From positions 53,317,503 to 53,381,502 of the forward strand of contig CM032117.1 in assembly GCA_018894105.1 (NCBI GenBank): a DNA stretch of 64,000 nt, read 5' to 3'. Position numbers and translations under genes: made by a program. Source of the stretch: Jacaranda mimosifolia. Lineage: Eukaryota > Streptophyta > Magnoliopsida > Lamiales > Bignoniaceae. Within the stretch, counting starts at the first letter, position 1, and every line of letters starts with the position of its first letter. Shown here piece after piece: positions 25,101 to 35,418 of the stretch. The notes under the pieces are model-generated. The model worked only from the letters and a program-made list of their open reading frames with translations. It made no database searches and was not told the DNA's origin.

Positions 25101-25579
25101 CTATTTTTTTAAATTTGACATGTATATGCACTTTTTAAAGATCTTTTAACTATGAATATATATTTGATAATTAACTGAAAAAATTAAATATATTAGATAG
25201 AAATATGAAATTCTAAACATTTAAACCCTAAGAAAGGAAAAAATGAAAAATGTTCAAAATTTGAATGCACATTAATTAACGCGCCCAAAAAAAAAAAAAC
25301 TGCTAGAATAAAAATTACAAAATTTAAGATATAATAAAAGAAATTCTAATGATTTCAATGATTTATCAGGATCACGATTGTAAATATTGGTTCCACGTAA
25401 GAAGTAACAAAGAAGACACAAAAAATTTACAATAAACAGGCATGAAAATAAGTAATAAAGAAGACACACAAAAATTACAAAGAAAGCATACAAAAATCAC
25501 ATATATTTTGCTTACAACTTTCTAAATATAAAAAATATACAAAAGCTAGGGATTTGGTCTTTTAGGGGCTTGTTGTGCA

Positions 25580-28170
25580 TTCTGAACTTCTTGAAGGCGA
25601 CATGCTTGTTGTCTTGCTCTTGCTTGAGGCTAATACATTTCATTTTGAATTCAAGTGGTACGGTCTCTACCTACAATACATCGCTCCAGACATGTAGGGT
25701 TATGGACTAGCTCAAAGTTAGGATCATCCCAGTAATCCTCTGGCCATAATGGTTCAAATCTCCCTTTATAAGTTGCAATGTAATGTTCCACTTTATAATA
25801 TTCCTTCACAAGTGATGCATATTTGAACCTAAATGCTTGACATACTTACATTGCATGTGAGCAAGAAATTCCATATTTAATCCATTTCCTACATGAGCAT
25901 TCTTGTGTCTGAAGTTTCACAACGTGAGTATGATTCCCACGTGATGTGTCTATTCTAGTAATGACCGAAGCTGATTGTTGAGGATAATCAACCTTTTGCA
26001 CGAAGTGATTAACAGAATGGTGCTGCCATTTTGTGTAAATGTTAAAAGCATAATCAGCCTATAATTGATCATTTTGCCTTATCCTACGAGCATTAGTGAT
26101 CCGATGAAGAAAATATTTCACGCAACAATCAAATGTTGTTTGAACAACAGTTGTAATTGGTAGTTGGCGAGCACCTTTTAACACCCAATCCTCCATCATG
26201 AGATAATGTCCATTGGCTTTTGTCTTCCGCTCCAAGTAGGAGTAAGCATGCTTATTAATACTCTTTATATCCTCCATCTTTTTTTCAAATTTTTAAATTT
26301 GAATTGCAGCACCAGCTTTCCAACACATGTCCTTCAATTAAACATTTTAAAAATATTTATTCAAATTTGAACACACATGCCTCAAACAAAATCGATGTAC
26401 TCCACGAAGGGGCGTGAAATCATGTATGCTCTCTACAGCAGCCAAAATACCACGATGACGATCAAAAAGTAAACAATAGCCATCGACCCCTCAGATAATG
26501 TGTTTCGCCAGCATTTGAAGGAACCATTTCCAAGACATCAAAGTTTGCTCATCTACTATGGCGAAAGCTATAGGCATAACATTCTGATTTGTATCCATGG
26601 CTACTGCAACAAGCATTTTATGTTTATACTTTGTGTATAGATGAGTTCCATCTACACTGATAAGTTTGTGGCAATGTTGGACCCCTTCTATACATGGTCG
26701 AAATGCCCAAAAGACATATTTCAACAACTTTTGTCCCTGTATACCTATCTCAAGATGACTCCATTCAATAATTATTCCTAAATTCCACTTCTGGAGAGCT
26801 CCAAAATATTTGGGTAATTTTCTTACCGAGGTCTCCCAAGTCCCATAAAGTTTCTCCCTCATACATTTCATGCTATTCCATGCCTTAGCATAACAGATTT
26901 CATAACTGTACTTATTTTTTTACCATCGTTTGCACATTTGCAACCCCACAACCTGGATTAACTCGGACAATGTCTAATAGGTCCAAAGCAATCATATTTC
27001 TACTTAAATTCCAATGATCCATTGAAACTTCATCCATAAGGCATGTGTAAGGGCCTCTATACATGGTAATTCTCCAATCCCTTTTTCTCTTTAAATATTT
27101 CCCTCACACTCCACGGACAAGAACGTTGTTCTTTGTTATTATGTTTGCACACCACTTTCCATAACTTTGGTATGCTCTCAAGAACGCAATATTCTCGTCT
27201 CGCCACTCACACTGAATAATCTTTCACAGAAGTGATAAGATGCTCCTTACTCTTAAATATCATTTCCACATAGAGTGCTCATTTACTTGAATCGTAAAAC
27301 TCAATTCAACCACGGGTTGGAATATCCACAAAATTTATCTGTATAAATATATCATTATCACCTATTGCATAGAAGAATGGATAAACGGGATAAGACTTGG
27401 TTGCATAGTTGTGGATGTCATTCTTTTTGTCTCATGTGGTTGTTGGTGGGAAGATATTCCCTCGCCATGTGAAGGTAGTAGCTCTTCCATTGTATTGATA
27501 CCTCATCACCATCACTACCATTAAAATCATTACTATCATTTTCAGCTGGTTCTGAATCCCTCAACTCTTCATCACGAAAACTATCTACTTGTGGCTCTGG
27601 TTCACCATCATGAACGAAATGTGCTGGGTTATCTTGCTCTCCTTTGAAAACTTGATGAGAGGTAGAGGGGCATTCACCAAAATCATGAATCCCAACATTT
27701 GCAAACCTTTGTGTAACCACAAGAACATTTATTTCTGATTGAGTTGGGTATTATTGATCCCATCTAAAATCTTGGTAAGAGGTAGATTGACCTTCGGGTT
27801 ACATCAAAAGCCCCATGTAAGACCCCCCTCCAAAAGTATTCGAAACACCAGTCTGGCATATTGCTTTTGTCTCAATATATAATTCTACACTATCAAGTTG
27901 GCACTATGGACCAAACAACATAGATAAACCAGTATCATTTTGTATTTCCATAAGTGTAGATATCCTGTACTATTTATCCAAATAGAATTTTGCTTGAATT
28001 TTTAGTTGACAGCTGCTGCTATTAATAACGATTGATCCATAGATTTCGTAGCACAAATCAGAATATGTTATTTCACAATATAATCTAATCATGCTACATG
28101 CAAGACGATTATAATCCACTAAGCGAGAATCTCTAGTAATTTTTCAGCCAAAGTATATTAGAACAACAAT
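25580..28170 (-). pseudogene. MuDR-type (MURA) transposase (decayed)
   Basis: Read on the - strand from about 28170. It has an N-terminal part with IRLYCEITYSDLCYE and an acidic region (27720-27418). The MULE catalytic domain follows: ISVDGTHLYTKYKHKML (first Asp, about 26670), FAIVDEQTLMSWKWFLQ, then FDRHRGILAAVESIHD (second Asp region, about 26465) with HRFCLRHVCSNL. Next is the segment ending FDCCVKYFLHR (26277-26059). A SWIM zinc finger ECSCRKWIKYGISCSHAM (about 25905) shows C-x-C...C-x-H, and a C-terminal EPLWPEDYWDDPNF follows. TAG stops in the N-terminal part fit CAG to TAG changes, and several frames are needed, so it is inactive. It would move the surrounding MULE. Confidence 0.85.
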
Positions 28171-28715
28171 GAAACTCGAAGTAGACATACCTTTCACAAA
28201 TACACACATAATTTATATTAATCAATCAGTCTAATTAATAACTATCATAAAATTTAGTAAAATATTAAGATTTACATTGTTCAATATTTCTACAGTACAA
28301 AAATTAATTAGCATTACATATAACAGTGAACAAAAATATTATTAGAAAAGATAAAATAAAATAAAATCAACCCATAGAAATTATACACTGACCTAAATAT
28401 TTGTAGAAAAGAAAATTGAATCGAATTGTTCAATTCCTTCCGAATTTGCGTTCTACACAAAATGCAAATGCAAATGCAATAAATAAATAATACATTCACT
28501 AAATTATAAAATTTTAATTAATACTAAAAATTTAAATTTTTACCTTAATAAAATTTCTCCAGTTGACATGAAGAAACAATTATTATAAGTGGATTGTTTT
28601 CTTCTCTCTTTTTTCTTCCGATTTTCTTTCTTTCCTCCATTTTCTCCATTTTTCTCTACTTCTACTTATAAGGAGTATGGATCAATATTCAACCAATACT
28701 CTTTAGTAGGCTGCA

Positions 28716-28771
28716 ATTTATTCACGTGAAGGCTGCAGACTGCAAAATTGCAGTCTTCACATGAATAAATT
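28716..28771. repeat. Strong hairpin in the MULE right terminal region
   Basis: AATTTATTCACGTGAAG at 28716 pairs with CTTCACATGAATAAATT at 28755-28771 (one mismatch), and GACTGCAA pairs with TTGCAGTC next to the loop. The only asymmetry is a short bulge GCTGCA on the left arm. Confidence 0.75.
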
Positions 28772-28948
28772 CTAGCCTTCACTTGCAATTCGCCAACAAA
28801 ATAGTTATTATTGAAAGTTTCTGTCTACAACCGCAATTTTCAATACTACTATTTCTTCTCCTCCGTTGGCTGCGAAACTGGTAGGCAGACAAAAAAATTA
28901 GGTACTGTTGAAAGTTGTGGTCTACTTTCAACAGTACATTTAGAAGTA

Positions 28949-29583
28949 ACATTCAGTAAGTGTAATTTACCATAAATTTGTAAAATCCCCCAAATCACAG
29001 TATTTCTATGAAATTTTTTTTTTTCACAATTTAAAAAAAGAAAAAACCTATTTCTTAAAAAAAAAAACCTATTTCTTACACCCCTTTGTTTTCTAGAGCA
29101 TTAAATATATGCCTAAATGTCACACATTTTCTCACCCACTGGAAAGTCAAATCAAATCAGAGATTACGATCGAGGATGTATTCGCTAGACAGCTAGATTC
29201 CTCGAAGATATTTCCAAGACCTAATTGCAAATCTAAAACTAAATTCATGAGAATTTTTATTTTGACTCCACATATAATAATTTGAAAATTTGAGGACTTG
29301 AAGGAAAAGTGAAGTGCTACTCTTACTACTTTTTGTCACCGGAAAATTGCAATAAAAACTTTCGAAATCATTTAAATTTTTCTTTCTTCCTTTCCTTTTT
29401 ATGTTCTTTTCTTTGTATATAGGTAAAATTGCATAAAGGCAAACAACATTGCAATTTATTTTCGTAATCTGTAATAGAGTCTTCAACATTGTGCTACGTT
29501 GGTATTAACTTATAATAATAAAAATATATATTATAATCCTATTAAAATGATAATAACAAATCACTTTTACAAATATATTCAGA
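28949..29583. other. Spacer right of the MULE
   Basis: No gene is recognised. 'aaaaaacctatttctta' is repeated in tandem near 29043-29078. A 98-codon frame on - (29193-29489) is lysine- and serine-rich without resemblance to a family. Confidence 0.4.
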
Positions 29584-30244
29584 CAGTGTTTCAAAAATCG
29601 GACAGTTCATTAAACTGAAAAATTACTGATTTTAACTGGTTCAATTGTTGATCATACCATAATTAAACCGCAATTGAACCTTGACGTCATAATTATATAA
29701 TATATATTGTATATTTTATATATTACTTAAAAGTTAATAAAATACCAAATATAAAACATAAAGAGTCTACATTATATTGTACAACTTTATAAGTTAGAAT
29801 TTCTTGGAAGAGATAGCCAAGAGTGCATAGGTTGGATAAGGGACTAAAGGTTTCTACCTTCTAGTCGGATTTAAAAATTAAAGTGTTAGATTTAATTTAG
29901 AGCTTTTATTTTATAGATCTATTTGAGTGTGTTAGACTTTTACCTTTTTAAGACATATTTTAGCTTTGAAGGTTCACATTAAGCCAAAAAATATATATAT
30001 AAAAAAAAGTGTTAATTATGCTAAAAATTAAAGGGAAGAAAGAAAATAAATGAAGCAGTTTGATTTTCATAAATCGTGGTAGTTCAACGGTTCAAACGGT
30101 CCGACCGTCGATTCCGATGATTTTTACAAAATAGGATAATTTTCTTTGTCTACCAGTTTTGAGTACAAAATCGGATCGATTCATAAGGCAGTCTACAGTT
30201 CAACCAGTCCGACCGTCCAATCTGGTACAATTTTTTACACAGTG
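29584..30244. mobile_element. hAT-type element related to 6268-6997
   Basis: It starts CAGTGTTTCAAAAATCGGAC, the reverse complement type of the right end of the 6268-6997 element, and ends near 'caattttttacacagtg'. Shared content: 'ggttcaac', 'gaccgtcca' and 'tgacgtcataattat'. Flanks TATTCAGA and TGTTCAAA agree at 6 of 8 positions, a possible aged target duplication. No coding capacity. Confidence 0.55.
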
Positions 30245-31117
30245 TGTTCAAATGATAATAAACTATTGGTTGTTGTAAGTGAATTTAATTCTTTATGAGT
30301 AAAAATTAATGACCCTCTAGTTTTGATTCCACGCTGGATGTCCGACAGGCAGCAAGTTGTTTATGTTTAATCAGTCAAGTGGAAACTTATAAGATATTTG
30401 CATATGTTTACTCAGCTACTTGACACCACAAAATCCGTACTGTCTTATAAGATATTCATATCACTAATAAAACTCACAAACAAATGATATCTTGGGAAAA
30501 CATGCACTTAATTTTTAGGTCATATTTGCATATGCACATATAAATTCAAGAAAATTAATTTTATCCAAAGTAGTTCTTCAATTTTTCTCTCCAAAGTTGT
30601 TGACATCTATTAGTGGTTCGATTAAAATTTGCCCAAATTTAATTTATTGATATCCTTAAAAAATATATATATAGAAGTTTACTTCATAATATTTTGGAGC
30701 TAAAAAGTAATCTTACTCCACAATAAGAAAATTATCGAACTTTACTCGTAACGTGGTTCCCTGAAAATAATTTATTGTTCATTTAATTTGAAATTCATTG
30801 CTTTGAAAGAATGCTAATTAAGGAGCATATATGCCTCGAAGATTTATAATTAAATATACGTAATGCTTCGACTTTTTTTTTTTCCCACTATATTTTGATA
30901 TCTTGCTTGATTACATTATTATTTGTGGTTATTTTCCTACTTTTATTGATGGGAAAGAGAAAAACATTGACACATATTATGGTACAAAGGCATCGTTCAA
31001 CTTTTTTCTTTTTTTCTTTTGTTAAATACTCGTGAATAGATCAATCTCGAGTCCGACGCCTATAAAAATTTATTCAGCAAAAATTTCTACATTAAAAGTA
31101 AAAAAAAGAATGGAATT
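30245..31117. other. AT-rich spacer
   Basis: Nothing recognisable beyond short A/T runs. 'cttataagatatt' occurs twice (about 30389 and 30445). Confidence 0.4.
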
Positions 31118-31258
31118 ATATCCATTTGGTTTTGTTTTCACTATCTATTTTCATTTTATCCACAAAATAAAAATAAAAAGCTATCAACTTTTCTCATTTT
31201 CTACAGATATTTTCATTCTTAAATTATTTTTTCAAACACACTTTTGCACACTTTCTCA

Positions 31259-31302
<44 letters not shown>

Positions 31303-31532
31303 TTTTTTTTGTTGACAACCTATTTTTCTCTTATTTTTTATTTCACGACTTTTAATACAAAAATACAACATTTAAATATATCTTATTTTTAACCTCATAC
31401 AATTAGTTCATTTTAAACAAAATATTCAAATAATATTTCATATTCAAACCTAAACTCATAACTAACGTTTTACTTTTTATAAATGACAAAATAAAAAATG
31501 ACTTTAAAAACATATCCGAATAGGCTCTAAGC
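31118..31532. mobile_element. MITE, copy 2 (uninterrupted relative of 20059-20788)
   Basis: It begins 'tatatccatttggttttgtt' and ends 'catatccgaataggctc'. It keeps the interior of copy 1 without the plastid block, so it serves as the empty site. A (CT)n(TA)n microsatellite at about 31257-31302 lies within it. Confidence 0.65.
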
Positions 31533-32353
31533 AAGAGCTAAGTTGGATGGATTGTCTAGCAAACCCTAGTTATAGTTCTAGCGAACTGATGCTTGCTATA
31601 ATTAAGGAGTTTTCAAAGAAGATACAACACCAAATGCATATACTTTTGTGAATTTATATCGTGATTAAAATGTATTTTATTGTTTCTTCATGGTCGTCAT
31701 AATTAAATATATTATTGCATTGTTTTAGTTAAAAAAGGACGTTTCATATTGCTGTTGATTTCCTTTAACACACAAAAACAAATTGTTATTCTCCAAATAT
31801 ATTTATATTATTATCAATATAGTAAATCTTGTGGCCGTACTGCGAGAAAAGAGGAGACGGCCATGATCCGTAGATGATACTGTAATCCGTGCGCTAATTT
31901 TATGAAGAAAATAAATCTATGCACCTTTTTTTTTATAATTAATAAATATATGTACCCAACTAATAAAAATTTAAATAAGGTAGATTTTATTACTCTAGTA
32001 CTTTGTACAATTCCTTCAACAAGATTAGTATTTTCCATATAGTGAGTAACCAAGAGAAAATTGAAAAGTTCACGGTATTTTGGCATTATTGTCTACTGTA
32101 ATGTCTCATATTATAAATTATGGGAGGAAGTTTGCATTGATTTATAAATCGTACAATAAATTTCTCTAATAACTTTTTCGATTATCATTTTCACGAAGTG
32201 AGAATGAGAAATTTTGTTTGTATGCTCTCATTTCAAATTTAGAGAATAACATACATTATATAGAAGTCTCAGCTTGCAGATCCCATCCGGTGAATTCATG
32301 CATTATAAGAATCGATATTATATTAGAAAATTAAGTGTTAGAAAGAACGACAT
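31533..32353. other. AT-rich spacer
   Basis: No gene recognised. A 90-codon open frame on - (31814-32086) shows no family motif. Confidence 0.4.
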
Positions 32354-33377
32354 TGTAATGCCCCCTCAAAACAACAACAACAACAACAACAATAATAATA
32401 ATAATGAACTTTAATTAATTCAATAGAATATAAGTGTAGGAATTAGTAGATTTTTATTCTCGAAATTGTGGTTATTTATTTTAAGTTGCAAAAGGAATAT
32501 GAAATGGTGTCACTTAAAAATGTGAAGAATGCCATCTTTACTTGAGAATATGGAGTGACAGCATATTAATTCAAGAATAAGTAGAGATGCTTTTTACTTA
32601 AGAATGAGGAATAGTGTTGTATTAATCATGTAATAGTGCTATATTTACTTGAGAATATGGAGTGATAGCATATCAATTCAAGAATATGTAGATGTGCATT
32701 TTACTTAAAAGTGAAGAATAGTGCTTTATTTATCATTTAATAGTGAGAATTACTTTCTGAGTTACAAAAATTGGCTATATATGTTGAAAAATATGTGAAG
32801 ATGTACTTGTTTTACAGGTTGAGAAAATATTAGAGGAAGAAGAGAAGAGGAAGAATCTTGAAGTTGTGCCTTTTTTGCTTAACTTTGTAAGCTTAGTACA
32901 AGGTGAGTGTTTTACTTATATTCAAGGTTTAAAATATACTTTAGTATGTGTTACATTTTAATCCTTAAGATGTGTGAATATGTTTATTTGTATAACTATT
33001 TTGATTATAATATTTTGCTATGAGATATGAAATTTATGCGATGTGAAATCTTTGTTATATGTCGGCACCAAACTAGTTTCGAATACTTTATAAATTTCAT
33101 CATGGTGGTTGAATTGTCCACCAATTATGACGTTATGGTCACATGGTAATGTTGGATTAAGTCATTCTAAGTTATTTTGAATGATTGAATATTTCGCATC
33201 TTATACATATGTAAAATGCTTGTTGGACTTCTAAACTCAGTCTTCTTGTTAATATTTTCTAATGCAAAGGAGAATTAACAAGATCAAGAGATAAAGAGCA
33301 ATATTTTTAGTTGAAATTTTCATTCATTGATTTGTGCGTAAAAAATATATTTTATTTAGTTGAATTGAGGCGTGACA
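32354..33377 (+). mobile_element. Solo LTR
   Basis: It begins TGTAATGCCCCCTC and ends GAGGCGTGACA, canonical TG...CA ends. It is about 1.02 kb with no internal coding region on either side. Flanks GACAT and GATGT differ by two transitions, an aged 5-bp target duplication at best. It contains (AAC)n/(AAT)n near 32369-32405 and a 60-bp-scale internal repetition around 'gagaatatggagtgacagcatatt' (about 32543 and 32653). Confidence 0.6.
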
Positions 33378-34348
33378 GATGTATAATTCCTTGACCTCAA
33401 CGACTCCCTCTCTTCATCTGCATTATTCATGATTTTATCGCGTGGAGGCAGACAAAAAAGAAAAGAAAAGAAAAGGATGTATAGAAGAGAATGAAAATTT
33501 TAGTCAAGAAAAAGAAAAATTAAATGCCAACTTGTGCATATAATGGAGGAAAAGAAGGAAATGTAGTCCCCCTCACGTTTTCACAAAGTTCCCAATAAAT
33601 TGACTGTTTCAAGTAAAGCCATCACATGGCCCATTTTGTTGCGATTTGCTTATCTAAGAGTTGAAGAGCTTTAATATACTTGCACCAGTTTTTTGTAATT
33701 TTCTGCATAATTGTTTATTGTTAATTTTGAAGAAAGCTACCTAATTTCCAGTTGTTCTATTAAAAGGGGATACCCAATTACTACATGTTCCTCTACAAGA
33801 GAAATGGTTATTTATCAATATACTTATTGTATAATAAAAGAATTTGCAAGAATAAATTGCATAAATTTGTAACATTAAACAAGCCATTCCAAAGGTGGTG
33901 CTGATAAATATTATTCATTGTACAATTTATTTCTATATATATTAAGATCTCAATTCATGTATGTCTCGATTTTGTGCAGAAGAATAAAGTGCATAAATCA
34001 ATTAAAGTGTACTATTTATGAACATTTGTTTATAAAAAAAATAAAATGAAAGAATTGGGATGGGGTTTTGGTGCTGGTGGTGGGGGGTGGGTGGGTTGGT
34101 GCCGGGGTTATTGAAAAAGAGCTCATAAACCTGGAGTCCAAATTTAAAATGTGGAACCTGGGGAAGTAGGCCCAGTGACTAGTTATAAAGCTCTTTAGGG
34201 ATCACTACTGGCTGTATTGTTTGGAGAATTAAATGCATTAAAATTCCAGCTAACACTCACAAGACACAAGGTCCAGTCCAGCTTTACACCATGAAAATAT
34301 GAGGGAAGAGTACTAAAGGAAATCAACTCCGCGTTATATATTTGTATG
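33378..34348. other. Distal upstream region of CER3
   Basis: No gene is seen. A G-rich run with 'ggtggggggtgggtggg' lies near 34078-34096. A perfect L1-box word occurs at 34230. Confidence 0.4.
34230..34237 (+). promoter_or_regulatory. Candidate L1 box upstream of CER3
   Basis: TAAATGCA matches the L1-box consensus TAAATG(C/T)A bound by epidermal HD-ZIP IV factors. It lies about 0.9 kb upstream of the CER3 TATA box. CER3 acts in epidermal wax synthesis, which makes the site plausible, but an 8-base word in AT-rich DNA can occur by chance. Confidence 0.3.
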
Positions 34349-34583
34349 GCGGATTAATATTAATTGACCTCTTGTAATAATCGAAATAGGTAAAATACCC
34401 CTCATGTGATAAACAAATCAAAATATCACTATGTGTTTATAGAAATTGGCAAGACGCCCCTGTAATGCAGGAGGCGGTACATGTTTTTAAAAAATAAATG
34501 GTGATATCTTAATTTTTTTTTTTACCACGTATAGATGTTTTACCTATTTCGATTATCACATGGGAGTCAATTTATATTAGCCC
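34349..34583. mobile_element. MITE with about 45-bp TIRs in the CER3 upstream region
   Basis: Left arm GGATTAATATTAATTGACC, then 'ataatcgaaataggtaaaa'. The right arm, reverse complemented, reads GGGCTAATATAAATTGACT, then 'ataatcgaaataggtaaaa'. The centre is 'gacgcccctgtaatgcagg'. About 235 bp in all. The target duplication is unclear. Confidence 0.75.
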
Positions 34584-35143
34584 TTTATAAGATCAAAACC
34601 TTTTGTTATACATGCAATAATCACAGTAGCTATGGGGTTTAGCCTAATTAGTAGAATAAACACATCAATTTTTTTATACCAAAAAAAGAATAACAATGCA
34701 AATTTATTCAGCCTGGTCTCTTCTCAAATTAGCCATTAATAAAAAAAAAATGCATGGCCCATCTATCCCTATCGTCCTCCAAGTTATTTTCATGGCATTA
34801 TTCTTTTGCAAAAGTTTGACTTCCATTTCTACCCTTCTATCACCTACACAATCAATGACAATTTATTCAAATTCCTCATCTTAGTACACTTCTGTTGCCA
34901 ACCCATCATCCTTCACATTGCACTGGGAACATTAAATTCTGCTGCCTCCCCCATGCAACATGTACGCATGAAAAAAAAAACAAATTTTCTTGGAGGGTGT
35001 TGAATTTTTTTTTCGTATTTTGTATGATGACTGGTGACCGTCGATCCGTTGGCCGGATGATGATTATAAATACTGATGGAGACAAATTAAGGGCCTCTAA
35101 ATATAGCAACTTGTTCAAAGCATATTAGGTGTAACCTTCCATC

Positions 35144-35150
35144 TATATAA
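35144..35150 (+). promoter_or_regulatory. TATA box of CER3
   Basis: TATATAA, about 270 bases before the start codon. A transcription start near 35175-35185 would give a 5' UTR of about 240 nt that is CT-rich ('cttcatctctcagc'). Confidence 0.55.
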
Positions 35151-35418
35151 GTAGGCATGTTGCTGTGGGAATAAATGCCTCATTTTTAGCCTTCTTAAAT
35201 ACCACTGATCAGGCTCAGCAGGAAGAAAAAGTGAAGCTCTTTCACTGGTAAATATACTTCATCTCTCAGCACTACTACCAGAAACGATCTTTCTTTCTCC
35301 ATATATTCACTATCTGTCATTCTTTCTCCGAGAAATCACCCTATTTTTCTTTTTTGCACTCAAAGCTTGGATTATATACAAAAAATAGAGACAAAGAAGT
35401 TTCTGGATCCTCCGCACC

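Larger units (their letters stand above)
20823..28948. mobile_element. Large MULE carrying a plant-mobile-domain gene
   Basis: The left end TACTTCTGAATGTACTATTG and the reverse complement of the right end, TACTTCTAAATGTACTGTTG, form TIRs. Similarity continues inward: 'attaaaagttgcggtctac' and 'aactattttgt' on the left match 'attgaaaattgcggttgtag' and 'aactattttgt' on the right. Inside are two convergent gene remnants, MAIN-like (+, 23167-25100) and MURA transposase (-, 25580-28170). A gypsy-like LTR piece (21300-22465) is nested in the left part. I cannot find a 9-bp target duplication; the right terminus may extend to about 29000 ('ggtaaattacactta' inverted). Confidence 0.65.
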
